DNA of 64,000 nt, taken from Chamaea fasciata. Its lineage: Eukaryota; Chordata; Aves; Passeriformes; Sylviidae. A program made the position numbers and the translations under genes. Shown one piece after another: positions 40,278 to 54,642 of this stretch. The DNA lies in contig JARCOQ010000003.1 in assembly GCA_029207755.1 (NCBI GenBank), forward strand, positions 46,730,971 to 46,794,970, written 5' to 3'. Every line of letters starts with the position of its first letter. The first letter of the stretch is position 1. The notes under the pieces were generated by a model. That model was not told where the DNA came from. It did not search any database and saw only the letters and a list, made by a program, of their open reading frames with translations.

Positions 40278-41351
40278 CTCCTTTTTATAAAAATCAATGA
40301 TAAAACTATCACCTGGATAATCTTCCTGCTGTGTGTTTAAATGACTTGAAAAGTACTCTGTGTCCTTGGAATAAATTGACTCAAGTACAAGAGTACAAAA
40401 TGCAAGATAAGAAGAGAGATCAATACAGTAATGTGCAGGTAGGTAGGTCAGCCAATAGATACTTATCAGTGGTAAAGCAGATAGTTAAATATAAATACAA
40501 TGCAGCCTAAGATGAGAACGCTGATAAATTAGAATGATATCAACCACTAATTTAATGTCAGTTAGCACACCTGCAAGAAAGTCATCAAACAACAAATGCT
40601 TCCATATGCAAAGCAACATTAATGAAACTAATCAACAAAATTGGATTTATATCCAATAAACAAAGCACAATTTAATTAAAATTCCTTTAAAAAGTCAATT
40701 TTAAAATATTAGTTCAGTTATAATGTGTATCATCTACTTTATAAAACACAGACAATTAGCATTTGAAAAAAACAGGAAGAGATTTTATTATAGTTAGGCG
40801 GTTGGATGATAGACCCTCCGTGGGGAAACAAACCACCAAAAGAACAAAAAATCTGCCTCTCCTTGAATATAGAATTTTTTTCAGAAGGAAACTAAGGAAC
40901 CTCCAAATTCATACCTCTGGCTGTTATATCCACCAGCATAAAGGCCTGTATTCTTCAACTAGAAAACCTTGCCAAGTGTTTTGGCTTCTAAGCCAAACAT
41001 TCTGCAGTGCAAGAGGAGCTATAAAACCAGATCATGCTGAAAGTCAGCTCAGCAGCATGGTAAACTGTATCTGTTAGTTGTTGTGTCAAAGACAAATCAC
41101 ACAGTTTGCCTTAACTGAGCTACAGGAAGGTTCTAAAAATACATAGCCACGTAGTCCTACTAATGAATGGATCCACCTCACCATTTTGGTAATGTAAATG
41201 CTCAGCAACAGTCTGTTCGTGCTAAGACTTAGAGAACCAGTGTTGATACTAAAGCAACAGCAAAAACCCCAAACAATCACTAAAAATAACCAACCAAAAA
41301 AACCAAACTGAAAAAACACCCCTACAAAGAAACCCATCTGCAGATGACTTC
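40278..41351. other. intronic sequence, no gene
   Basis: AT-rich. A plus-strand open frame of about 104 codons at 40763-41077 has no recognised feature. 41260-41330 is A/C-rich, the complement of the G/T tracts elsewhere. Confidence 0.55.
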
Positions 41352-41440
41352 ATGGAATACAAGAATAGTTTAGGTTGGAAGGGGCATTTAAAGGTCACCT
41401 AACTTACTCTGACCTATGCAATGTTATTCATATTTGTCAA
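41352..41440 (-). mobile_element. CR1 LINE 3'-terminal fragment
   Basis: ATGGAATACAAGAATAGTTT followed by AGGTTGGAAGGGGCATTTAA and AGGTCACCTAACTTACTCTG is the antisense of the CR1 3' terminus. Only about 90 bases remain, and the sense strand is minus. Confidence 0.85.
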
Positions 41441-44400
41441 GCTTCAGATAGTCATGGGTATGCAGTCAGAAAAACATTTTATTATTTTCAACTAACTGCA
41501 GTTCAGAACACCCCCTAAAAGTATAGTGCCATTTTCTGTTAGTTTTAAAATTTGACCACTCAATCAGGATCTTGTGGTTTATGCTGCCATTATTAATTTT
41601 ATTTTATTCTGCAGATGGGATACTAAAATAGTAGATCTCTTTCAAAAGCATACACTAGCCTGTGCACTAAGTAATCAGTCACCAAAAGAGTTACAGGAAA
41701 ACTTGTTCCAGCAAGTAGCTACAGGTAGTATTTCAGCATTTCAAAGTTTATGATGATCAAAGATTGAAATGGTGAGTGCAAGTGGTCATACAGAGACACA
41801 TGATACAGAATGCAAGCTTGAAACCTAAGAGCCTCCTCAAACAGAACAACAGTCAAGATATTAACAGCAACTGAAAAGAATAATAATGTCATATCTCTGA
41901 TCGATCAAATCAGAATAATAAAAGCTAGTGCTCTTTTGGCAGTTTATTCCTTAAACGTGTCCTTCTCCAAGCACATTATCATCTCATTTTATTACATGGA
42001 ATTAAAATACCCCAGTATTTTTTTTCATATTGTTTATCATTAATTCATTCAATTAGTGCTTGCAAAAATCTCATCATTTTTTAGGAAACCTGCACTGACA
42101 AGAGTATATATTTCAAAGCAAAATCACAAGTGTACAGCTTAGTTTTCAATCACCCAATCAATTCCTTAAAATAAAAACATTTGAAAAATTAACTAAAGCA
42201 ATAGAAACAATTCCAAAACTTCATGCAACCTTGGAACTTCATTTTAAAACTGGAATTCAAAGTATCTCAAAAGTGAAAGAAAATAAACACACCTCCTTTG
42301 AGGGAGTACGTTTGAAGTTAGTCATGAAATAACATATAAAACATTCTCCTCAATTTTTTGTGTATTAAAAAAGTCTCATTTCTTTCAAAGAGGCTCCAAA
42401 AAAGATAAAATTCAGAAACTGCAAATTCCATTTAAGGAACAGTAAACGGAAATATATCTGGGACGCTACTGGAGCGCTTTTAAGCTGTAAGATCCAACAG
42501 TACCCTGCAGGAAATAATCAATTTGTCAGGCTGTGAGATAAAAGGCATTTTCGCTTGCCATATTAGTGAAGCACTGACAATCAAAGACTCTGTTCATCTA
42601 CAATGTCTAGTGAGCACTTCAAGATAGGGAAAAATATGAACAGCCAAAACTGAAAAAGGGCCTTGTAGACAATTATTAATATAAGCTCAGAGATTTTCTT
42701 GCTTAAAAAGTAACAAACAGAAGTCATTGGCTGCAGTGATAAAAAAGATATGGTTCCAATAAAGCTTCTATAAATATCACTTGCAATTGTTAGTTTATTT
42801 ACTGAGTTGCAGCTTTCACAGCAAAATTGCTTGATTAATATAAAAAAGAAAACACTTTTTTGTACCCTCACAATGGAAATGGAATTCTTAGCCTTTCTTA
42901 AAAATAGTCAATGATGACAGAGTGCACTCGGAAACAAGAAAAGTTCTATGCAAATAATCTGCCTTTCATGTATATAAAATTCAAGAGCATCAACACTGTC
43001 AGCTGAGATGCTTCAATTATTCTGGGCATCAAAAACTGATTTTCAGGGTCTCTGATTAGTACTGTAACTGTCATTAATCCGAGAGGATGTTCAAATTATA
43101 TCCAAAATCATACTGCTCCTGCTTTTTATTTAATAAGGTCTTTCTCCTGCATTTATTTAAGATGATTGCGAAGTTCAAACTGCTGCTAAGTCAGGCTTCA
43201 GACTTGAGTGGAAACAGGGGTAATAATTGCTTGTTTGCTAAAGGTCATGGTTTTTAATAGGGCCTCTTAGATTACACTCACCAAGAACCTAAGTCTGCAC
43301 AAGTGACTATTTTTGGACAACAGCTATGGATTTGACTTGTTATATCTACCTCTGTTTCACTGGTAATGTGTAAATAGTGTGTTCCGGTCCACAGATTGTA
43401 GACTGAAATCCAAGACTGTAGACACAGATCCAAGATTTAGAAGACAAACCCTGTGGTTCTCTCTTTACTTTGGAAAAAGCCAAAAAATTAGAAGCTTTAA
43501 AGACCATTGTATTTATAACTAGATTAATTTGTCTTCTTTTCTGAAAACAGTTAAAGGGGACTTTTGGTAACATGCTAACAAAATTAACAGTGAGCAATTA
43601 CCAAAATGTTACATCTACATGTATCAGTAAATACACAGATTTTCTTCTGGATCATTGTTTTTGTGCAGTAAACGATTCAGTCACCCTAAATACAAGGGGA
43701 TGACAAGGATGTCCTAATAAATTATTACTTATGTAATAAGAAGCTTGAATGTTGTTAAAGATATGTAGGGGTCTTTTTACAGAAAGCCCCAAAAGTTCAA
43801 GCAGCAGATGATAGCAGACATTTTTGCCAGTACTGGTATAGATTGACACCTGGGCACCAGAGCTAAAAACACAAATCATATATTGTCAAATTCCTGGTGA
43901 AGGAATGCAGACTTAGTAGCTGGGTAAAACAAGACCTATATAAGTAAGACTCAGATATAAAACTTGGGAAGCAACGAATAAAGAGCAAGCAATATGATCA
44001 TGTTAGCAAACACAAAACAAGAAATACAAGCAGATCCAAGAGCTATGAGGAAGAAATATTTAACATCAGTGTTATACTCTTTAACAGGATGCAGACCGTT
44101 CACCATTCGTTCTTAGAAGACAATTTGGTATTATTGACCCTAGGGCCTTAAAGAGCCTAACACCAGAGAAAGAAATGGATACTTAAACAGCTCATGTATG
44201 AGGTTTAGCGCTATAACTTTTGGAAATTAACAATAATAGGATAATCAAGGATAGAGACTTGAGGGACTGTGTAAAACATTATAATGAGACAAAAACCTCT
44301 GATTAGGATGCTAATACTTTAATTAGACTAAGAAATAAATCTTGCCTCTGTATATAAGCTGCATTTCCTTAGTCCACACCAACCATGTATGTGGTGTTTA

Positions 44401-45509
44401 ATTTGGTCCCTTGCTCAGGGAATGTGGTTTAAATTTCAGTGCAATAAAATCATGCAAATTAAAGGATTTATTAGATTTCTTTACTGAACTGAAGCACTGA
44501 AAATAGAACTAAAGTTGTAAAAATGTCCGATGGCTCATAAAAGTTTTTGTGATCACAGAAGGAAAATCTTTGTTAGTCTCAAACTGCAATTTGTCATGTA
44601 TGTGTCTCAGACACAGCTAGAAACTGCACTAACATAGCATCAGACTCAAAATCAGGCAGTGTCTAGGACCATGACTCAACCTCATTAGCACACAGCAACA
44701 TTCTAAAAAAACAATTTAAAAGGAGATTGATTTTAGTGTTTTTGCTTAAAAGTTGCCACTTATAATCAAAAAAACTCACAGCTTCTGAGAGGCAAAGATG
44801 TTTTTGACAAATATATTGGTTTAGCATCACGGATTTTAAAAGTGACATGGTAAGGTGCTTTTAATGCTATAAGTTTATGAAAAGTAAAAAAGAAACTGGA
44901 CACTAATCCAAAGTGAGGAAAATCTTTTATATCATTGGCAAAGCTATTTACGCCAGAGCATAACTTAGGCAAAACTAGAATGCTAGAATACCTGGCATGG
45001 GTACATATGCACACACACAGTTTGGGGAATTGCATCCTACTGGCAATGGCACAGAAGTCAATAATACCAACGTTAGTGAAAACAAACAAGCAAACAAAAA
45101 TACACCACCAAAAACCACAAACCCACCACAACTGCCAAGCTAAAGAAACAAACGAGCCACTTGATTTGAAGGTGTAATCATGTTTCATGGGAATACTGCA
45201 TATGAAGCTGCATGGGTTCATTCAAATCATCGCTATCCATATTAAACTCACTCTTTCCATACAAATGTAATTGAAAGCCTGCTTCAGCATCATGAATGTT
45301 TGGATATACTGCTGAAAGATACAATTAAAATATGTCACAAAAATTAAGCCTTCGAGTAAATAGAGCATGGATCAATGTTCCTTCAGTTACACTCTCCACG
45401 CCACCTATTCAGTGTTTTGACTAGCCTTAAATTCCTGAAAAGCAAAATCTCATAAACATGGCTCACACATCCCTTACAGATACCCTCTGGGTTTTTTAGT
45501 GACATGAAT

Positions 45510-45540
<31 letters not shown>

Positions 45541-48500
45541 CCACCACCCCCATGTGGTGTTTGGCTTCCACAGAAACACAAGCACTTGAACACAGCACTT
45601 ACAGGCATTAGAGAGTAAAATTAGGATGCAGTGGTTATAAAGCATAAAATGCCATTCTGTCAATAAAGGTCAGCACTTCCATCATTCTTGCCTCCTTCAG
45701 CACACGAGTTTCCCCTAGACAATTTACAGGAAATGGAAGGGAAAATAACCAAATCATTGGAAAATTTGTTAAATATGCCATCTGGTCTTCACAGATGGGC
45801 CTGTACTGTAGGTCATGTCCATCTCCTTTCCTCTGTCATCGTTTACTGAAGAATTAGAAGTAGGTTAAGGAACAGAAGCAATGACTCTAGACAGTATATT
45901 ATCAGCGCACCACATGGAGATTTTACCACTGTGTTTCCACTTATACTCCAGTGGGAGACAAAGTTTTCCAGGCTGATGAAACCTAACTCAAAAGGGAAAC
46001 AAAATCACTTCATCAAAGTTTTGATCTGTAATGAATCACGGTGATATTGTGAAAAACAACTGGAAAAACGTGTGTCAGAAAAATAAGGAAATAATGGCTA
46101 TGGCAAAACTGCTATCACTACACCATACAATGTTCAAAACCAAAAAATTAATCTTACCATTAGTGTGCCTTCATAATTCACCTGAATTATCTCCAAATTG
46201 AAAATGGAAGAGGCAAAGAATAACCAGCATTTTTTTCAAAAAAGAAGAACAATTATTCATATCTATGTTTCCACAACCCAAATTTTAAACTAACTCCTTG
46301 CTCTCAAGCAAAGAGCATTCTGGTAGCATTACAAGAATTTTGCAGCCATGAGGAGTTTATGGTTTTTAAAGCACTGCAAAAATCAAGATTTTCTGTTGTT
46401 CCAATCTTTCTTCTTAGGGAAGTAGAAAGGGATAATTTACTTTTAAGATAAATGCTGTTTCACATGTCATTAAAATAACACTCACCTTTTATCTGTATCC
46501 AGAGTAAAGCACAAAGTGACTATACGCCTTTCAGCTCACTTCATATGGAGTAGTTTATTCAAAACAACCGAGCAGCACAACCCAGACAACTTTTCACACT
46601 TTCAGTCTCCCCCTGCATGATCACTTTCAGCCCTATAGGGAGGCAATCAGCTGAGATCTGGCATAAGGACAGTGATGTAACAGGGCACTGATCACAAGTC
46701 ATCCTAGCCCTGACAGAGAGTACGGCTACTGTTGAATTTTAGTATAACATGCTCTCTGCCACTGCTTTACCAATGTGTCCTACTGCAGACTATGTCCTCA
46801 AGACAAAATCCATCTCCAGGAAAAAGGTTCTATGCTGGCTAATGACTATTATGTCCTTTATTCTCACTTGTCAGATAACATTCACTGCATTAGCAGTCCA
46901 CGTTACAATTGAAATATCAATTGTAAAAAATTAATTAGCTGCAGAAGGACCAAGTCATTTGAAAGTCAATAAATTTATTTTCTTTGAAGGGAAAATGGAA
47001 AACATGATTTTTTTTTTTAATATTTCATCTAATTCTTTCTACAACGTAGCTGACTTCAGCAGAAAACGTGAAGAGCTGGAATTGACATCTCTAGTACACC
47101 ACCATCAGAGCCCCAGTGTGTAACTTCTGTAGTAGCACTTCACCAACACAGAAAGCCTGCAGTACTACTTTTTAAGGAATTAACCTTAGTAACTTTAGTA
47201 AGAACAGCAGTTACTTTGCACTTTGGACAACATAAATAATGCAAAATTGCACCTCTATTTCTACAAAGTAAATAGGAAAGGACCCGGTTTGAAAAAAAAA
47301 AAAAAAGGAGGCACCTTTACCCTCAACTGCATCTACTACAGATTTGAGACATTTAAAGATGTCCTCAGTATAAGTAACAATGCATTTCTAGTAACATTCT
47401 GAAGTCTAAGTGGCTAATACATAGGCACAGAAACAGTCCATCTTGTCCACTAAACAAGACAGCTTGGAAAAAGAATAGGACAAAAATGTATCACAATGCA
47501 ACCAACAATATGGCAATAACTTCATCTGATACTTATGTATTCATATCAGCCATGGCCTACTCAACTAAAATCCATTAACCATGTCTATATAGATTACATG
47601 CAAACGTCAGAAAGGCAGGATATGGGAGAAAAGTGAGAACATACAGAAACATATTTCTTACTAAGACCTGTCAAGACAAAAAACAAAACAAATGGCATTT
47701 GGATCAAATCATGTGAATAACTGAATTTGTAGCAAATTTCAGTTCTATTTTGGTGATCTTCAAATACTATTTTGAAGGTGATACAAAGACCATTTCATGC
47801 ATTGAGGGAAAAATTAAAATTACCTAGTCCCAGCCTTTGCTGACTGGTCTCACCAAATCACTTTGACATCCCTTATTTAATATTTAGATTGAAAATCTTG
47901 CGCACAAAAATTATCCTTTAAGTTTGCCAACAGAATGCTAAGCCCAGCAGCCTCCCGCGTGTAACACAACTGGAGACAACAGCAGTGTTTTGACTGACTG
48001 AGGAACACATGGCAACAGTGGAGACTTCCCACCCTGGAAACCACAAAACAAGGATCAATGAGTAAAAACCACTGTCAAAAGATTTGATCAACAATTTGAC
48101 TGGGGCAGAGGCATCAACATCTGGCACGGAAGACCTCTTTATCAGACCAGCATTCATTGTTTCCTCAAGAGAATCCCTCTGAGCATCCCTGTGGGATGTG
48201 TTCCCTACCCAGGAGGAAGAGCACCACCTAGTGAAGCTCCAGCACTGTCACCTGCAGAATTCTGGCGGTCCCGGTCATCCCTGATTGTCTTGCCATATTC
48301 ACCAGCCAGAGAAACTGGTGATATAGCCCACATAAATACCGTGTATTGCAAGTGACAGAATGATGCCATGTTAATATATTATTCCTCTCCATGCCCCACA
48401 CACAGCATTTTGTCCTTGAACATCCTTTAACACTGCCAAAAGTGACCAAGAATAAACCCCATATAAAACAATCTGTTGAAACAAGCTATTTCACAGGACA

Positions 48501-50365
48501 CAAAGGTAGAATTCCTGTTTGAAAGAAAAGGAATAATTATAAATCTTCAATACATTTAAAATTAAATTTTTACACGTATTATATAAAGATGGCAAGTGAA
48601 AGCCCTGAGCTCCGCCCTACACAACAGCACGTCTTATCTTCTGTAATTTATAGTTGAGAGTTCCTAAGCTTTGGAATACAGAACTAGAAATGATTGTCAA
48701 AGTCCATTATCTTGGAATCAAAGTCAGTCCCCAGTTTCTGGAGCAAAAAAAATGTAAAGCAAAAAAATCCCAGAGACAACAAAAGTGTTGGCTATGGCTT
48801 GCATCACCAGCTGTGTACCACAGTGTCTGTTAAAAGGCTGGTGGCATGACAGCCACAGATACATCACAGATAAATACAAATACAGCTACAAAAATAGAAC
48901 ATTTCCACAGTTCTTTCTTCTGACTGTACCTCAAAACTAGATACAAACACTACCTCAATATAAGAACAGGACACTGTGTTCAGTAAACTGCTGAACGTGA
49001 ACGTCAGCATCCAAAAATAATACTACAGAAGTGGAGTTGATGGTAAAGAGAAAGCAAGACCAGAACTATTTTTTCCATTCCAAACAACTTTAAGTGCTTC
49101 AGGGCACTATTGTCAACAGAGCAGCACATTGCTTAAACTCTGGAAAAGATTTTCCTGTAGCAGAGGTACTATTCTTGCAGTACAGATTTTTAAGAAATGA
49201 GCACAGAGAAAACACTGTACCAGTTATTCATTTTTTAAACAAACCAAAGGTATTTCTTCTCTTTTGGAAACCAAACCAATGCATTAACTCTAAATTTAAC
49301 TAACATTTACTGGGCATTAGTATGGCTCCTGTACTGTGATGGACACTGATAATGCCCCTCCGGATCACAGAAGACAGAATCTAAATAATTCAGGCAGGTC
49401 ATGTGATGACTCCACCAAGTCACAGACATGATTTATGAAAGGGTACTAAAAACCTTTAGCTCCTAGTGACTTGAATGAGAATTTTTGTTGCTTAGTAACT
49501 CTTAAAGAAACTGAGACATTTGAAAACCAGTAACTCTGTGAGCAGCTGTTTGGAACTTTTGTTTAGAGTATTCTGGTTGTCTGAAACTGCATACCTATAA
49601 CTGTAGTCCTTTACCATCCAATGTAGTAATTTGATGAACTTGAGGTACTCTGCATGAAGTAAACAGATGTTTAAGAATTTCACTAAAACTTGTTTAATTA
49701 TACCACAGACCACCTATTTTGCAGATGACACAGCTAAAATACTCATGACATACATGCCCTATACAATAGCATTCATTATTCACACATTAACTTTTGCATT
49801 TGCTACTAGGAAGCCACCCTATTTCACAATTTTGAACTTATGCCTGCAGCACTAAATATGATAATATCAGGGGGTTTGCAGTACAGCCACAAAATGTTCT
49901 GTATTTTCTCCTTCATAGAGAGAAGTACACAACAAAGAGAATTCTTACTACTGTAAGACACCCGACTCAAGTTTTTGTAATTTTGAGGGTTATTATTAAA
50001 CTTTGCCATTCTTCTTGTTGATATTGATTGTACATCAAATGCAATTGTATGGTTCCTGCTGATATCAAGTGATGCCATGAATTTATGTCTGAGGGCAGAA
50101 TCTAGCTCAAAGAAGATTAATTGCAGTTTCTAGTTCAGAGAAGTGTAGGTGTTAAGAAGCACTAATATGTCTTTTCAAAAGGCATTCAGTAAACTTCTTA
50201 TTCATTCTGATATAAAAGGAAATCAGAAAAACTGTAGTTTTCCATCAGAATTAAACTTTTAAGCAGCTAATTGAAATATTTCAGTGCAATTCATTTTCAT
50301 AACACGGAAGACAATGTACAATAGTGCTACATCACATACATGAGATACTGTAAAAACTATTATAT

Positions 50366-50379
50366 ATTTAAATTTAAAT
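50366..50379. repeat. 14-base AT palindrome within TA-rich stretch
   Basis: ATTTAAATTTAAAT is its own reverse complement and is flanked by TATATA on both sides, making an imperfect cruciform-prone stretch at about 50360-50392. Confidence 0.85.
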
Positions 50380-51766
50380 ACTATATATATTTTAATACAA
50401 GCACTTGGTCATCTCTATTCAATTATGAATCAATAATCAATAGGTCTTAGGCCACCAGAACTCTGCATGGCTGGAAGGATATGCATGTACACACATGTAC
50501 ATTCACATTATACAACCATCTTCATCATCAAGAGTAAGTGGGAAAGAAAAAAAAATTCCTTTGATGTTACAGGAAGCAGTTTTCACTTTCAGCTAAATAA
50601 TCCTTGTACATCCAAACTGCATTATGAAGAGATCCTCTGTGTTTGCTACCTCTTTTTCTGTGGCACAATCTTCCTAGAACTTCACACTCCATTAGTCAAC
50701 AGGATTCAGCACAGGTCAGAAAAAGAAAGCAAACATACAACTCCAGCAGAAGTGACGCAGAAGAGCTAAGACAGCTTCAAAATTCCCATTTTACCCAGTT
50801 TTGGTAAAAACAGTACATGAATGCCAGAATGATCATTTCACTGCGATGGATAAATTTCCATCCAGATGGTTCTTGGTGCTTACTTGGCTCTCGATTGAGG
50901 TTTTTCAGATTCAAACCAGCACATGTTTGATATGAATGCTACATGATAAATTCTTAGAGCCTTCCTCAAAAAGATTTCTTGTTTGAATGACACCATGGAT
51001 CTAATAAACTTCAGTTCCGTATAACAGCTATGGAGCCCTCCTCAATAGGGTAGAAATAGTAGGAATATAAAAATCTTGAGAAATAGGCCTCTTCATTTGA
51101 AAAATATGGATAAAATACACATTACCATCTCATCTTTCCAATTTCTAACCATCAGCAATAAAATTTTAGGCAGAAGTATATTTGAGAGAATAACAGTAAG
51201 AAGGCAGTAACAGTAAGAGAAAGCAAGAGGGATGTCACTGGTTTTTTGATGCCCTGACCACCTTCCCAGACAAGGCAGCTTCTCTGGAACTAAGCCCATA
51301 AAACTGTCTTCTCAAAGACACACTGAGCATCACAAACTGAGAAAGATCCACGGCAGCATCTGAAAAAGGAAGCTTTCAAACACAGAAAAATACACACAAG
51401 CACAAAACCAGCCCCAAATTTTTGGAGGCTAAACAGTCAAAATGCCACAGTCCCAATTCTTGTCAGTTATGAATTCCACATGTTATCTAGTAAAAGCTTC
51501 CCCTAACAGTTGCAATGCATTTGAGATGCTCCTATACCTGTTCCTACAGCTCTATTTCTTGGCCCATGTGCTCTCCTGCACTACCACCAGGCTGTTCTCA
51601 CATGCCAGATGAAACTGCAGTTCCCAACTCTACTTGTCAGACAGTTCAGCTCCAATGTCCTCTGTGTCATCCCAGCCAGCCTCATTCCCACTGTATCCAG
51701 TTACTCTTATAACCAACATATACTTTAATAACTAGCTCAACCTTTTTTATCTTCACCTTTTAGCTG

Positions 51767-51830
51767 TAGCTAGTGGCAGTCTCTTGCCAAAAATCAAAAT
51801 TCTCAGCTGACCCCCTCACCATGGGAAATT
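51767..51830 (+). repeat. diverged direct repeat, copy 1
   Basis: TAGCTAGTGGCAG, then TCAAAATTCTCAGCT, then GGGAAATT occur in the same order and spacing as in 52363-52424. Confidence 0.8.
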
Positions 51831-52362
51831 GCACGTATACTTTTTCTTCAATGCATCATCAACTCAGTTGAAGGCATTTCTCTGAAGTTGTCCATCTCTA
51901 CTAGTACTAAGCCCACCCTCAAAGCTTAAGCACCCTTCCCTTATAAATTTTGGTAAAATTCATATTAATCCTAATAAAAATTCAGACTGTTCTTGCCCTA
52001 CAACTACAATCTGTTTCCATAAAAGGAGGGGGAAAAACAAACAAACAGCAGGAATAATGGATGCCATTCCAGGTAGTATTTTTTAGCTTTTCCTCTGGTC
52101 TGACCTATCACTGTTGCATCTCAGTTTACCCATCTGTAACATAGAATAATTCTATGTATCTCTTTCACAAAAAGCTTTATTTTTAGAGTAATAGTTGCAA
52201 ACTGGCTATTGTTCACATTCTATATTACTATATATCTGCACTGTTTACCTTTCCACAACCCCATGAGAAAAGTTTTAAAGCACGTTAAAAAAAGTAAATG
52301 CATTCTACTGTTTCCATTGGTTTGTTCTTTCTAGGCTGGACCTGAGATTTACATATTTTTTA

Positions 52363-52424
52363 TAGCTAGTGGCAATCAAGACCAAAAGTCAAAATTCTCA
52401 GCTAACCATTTTACTGTGGAAATT
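52363..52424 (+). repeat. diverged direct repeat, copy 2
   Basis: TAGCTAGTGGCAA, TCAAAATTCTCAGCT and TGGAAATT follow in order, like copy 1 about 600 bases upstream. Flanks are only weakly alike. Family unknown. Confidence 0.8.
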
Positions 52425-54622
52425 AAGCCAAATTTCTTCTCTTTCAGCAGCTTTTACAAACTGTTTTGAAGAAGCTGGTGTAGTGATTCCTATACTAGAA
52501 GTTTCAATTGGCTTGAGATTCCTGAATTGGGAAAACAGCATATTTTAAAACTCAAATTTACATGGAAGTATTTTATTGTATTTACCAGTATAGTTCATAT
52601 CAGCTTTGATGGGGACCTGTCAAATATTATATGATAGACATTACTATAAAAATTCCTGCAGTCCACAAAGAATGTTTTAAGCCTCAACTGAAAGAAAACA
52701 AAACTCCAAAACAAAGCTCCAAAACAAACAATCTCTGCCTCGACACTGCACGTCACTCTCAATGGCATCATTGTTTCCATAGCTACAAATGTAGACTGCT
52801 TCAAAGGAAAAGAAGCGGAGAAACTGAAAATGACAATGCACAATCAAAACAGGCACATACATTTTTCAGATGGCACATGTGGGATGGAGAAAGGAATTAA
52901 CATGGTGGCACAGAAAGCTGTGGGGTTTTTGCATTTGACAGTAATGCCAGTGATGCAAGCACATCAAGCTCAGAACAGTAAGCAGCAGTAAACCTCTCAT
53001 GGCAGTATCACTTGATGTATTTCTACACCTAGTGGAAGGAAGAGGAGAGCAGAAAGGATGGAAAATACCAGCAGGAATCACCAAAACAGGGCAAGTGCCC
53101 CTCTCACTGATCTAGCCACCTGCAGACTCAGACACATTTTTTTCAATCAAGTTTCCTTGGAATTTTCTGTGGTTCTATATAGTTGTGAAGACAATCAAAT
53201 CCTTTATAATGCTTTTATCACAAACTATGACAAAATTTAGATACATGCTACACCTAGTACTAACTATGCACATTCCAGGAGCAGATACAGCAAAGTGAAC
53301 CTGCACAGAGGATAGATACAAAATATGAGGGTGAGTACATGCAGGAAAACAAAAGGCACTCCACAGCATCTAGCAACAATTCTGTCCATCTCTATTAAGT
53401 TCCTGCTCCCTAAATTTCTCTGTGCAAAAGCTTACTTCACTATCAACCAGATACTCCAGGACAACTTCCTCAACTTATTGGATAGGAAGGTAAATTGTTT
53501 TCTTTCTACAGCAGTAATTCCCAAGGTTCACAAATGTAGACCTTTCCCCAACAATTCTATAATGATGAGTGCTGGAACAACACCATCAACCAGATTCACA
53601 CCAGTGTCACTCTTCTTCTCAGAAGAAGAAACAGCATAATCTAGAGGTATAGTGTATTTTTTTTTTTAATTTATGAATACACTAGGAAAAACCCCACACT
53701 ACTTATCTCTAGCACCTTAGAGCACCCTGAGTTTCCCAATGTAGTAACAAACAAGATGCCTACATAGAATGTCATGGCATATTCAGAAATGTGTAGCATC
53801 AAAGTGATTCTTCCCTTCTCAAAGTGAGTGAGGGCACTTAGAAAAATCCACCTAAAATGTCCTTCCTTAGTCTCACAGGCTCTAAGGAACATATTTATCC
53901 ATTATACCATTTTCTTCCAACAATCTTTTAGGGAACAATTGATAAAGGCCACATGAGGACACAGCATTTTCTGCAGTCTACACTGGAAGTCATCTCTGGT
54001 GGAAGCAGAGATGGAGAATGGTTATTAGAAGATGGTGTCACTGTTTCCTCAGATGTTGTCCCTACATGGCTGCTGCTCATTTACAACAACATTGGAAAGT
54101 ATCATGCTTTGGAGGCATGGTTTCTATGAAGAATATCAGATCATGATAAACTCAGGAGTTTGAGACTACAAATACAGCCCTTGTTATACATGAGTATTGA
54201 CAAATATGACCTTCCACCACTGTCACAGAAACAGAACAAACACCTCATTATCTTTATTAGAAGACTGACAGCCCCACTGCCAGTGATTTTAATCAGACTT
54301 GGCAAAAGTCATTTTAATACTTGGAGCAGAAGGAAGGTAGAGAGCCAAAATCTCAGTCACAAGAACATTACCTTTCAGACACGGATAATCTTATTTCTAC
54401 AAAATAAAGCTATCAGCTCTCAAATTAAGCTAGTTCAGGCAGCAATATAATAACCATTAAATTTGCAAATCAGAACTCCTAATAGTTTCAGCATATGTTT
54501 GATTGAAAAAGTAAGCAAAGCACAGACCACAAAGATAAAGAAACCAGCAGTAGGTATAAAACAGAAGTTCCTAACAGGAAACATTTATTCTTTTAAGTGT
54601 GTGCAGAGATTTAAAATTAGTT

Positions 54623-54642
54623 AAAAAAAAAAAAAAAAAAAA
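54623..54642 (+). repeat. poly(A) run, 20 bases
   Basis: An uninterrupted A run; a simple repeat with no retrocopy recognised next to it. Confidence 0.9.
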
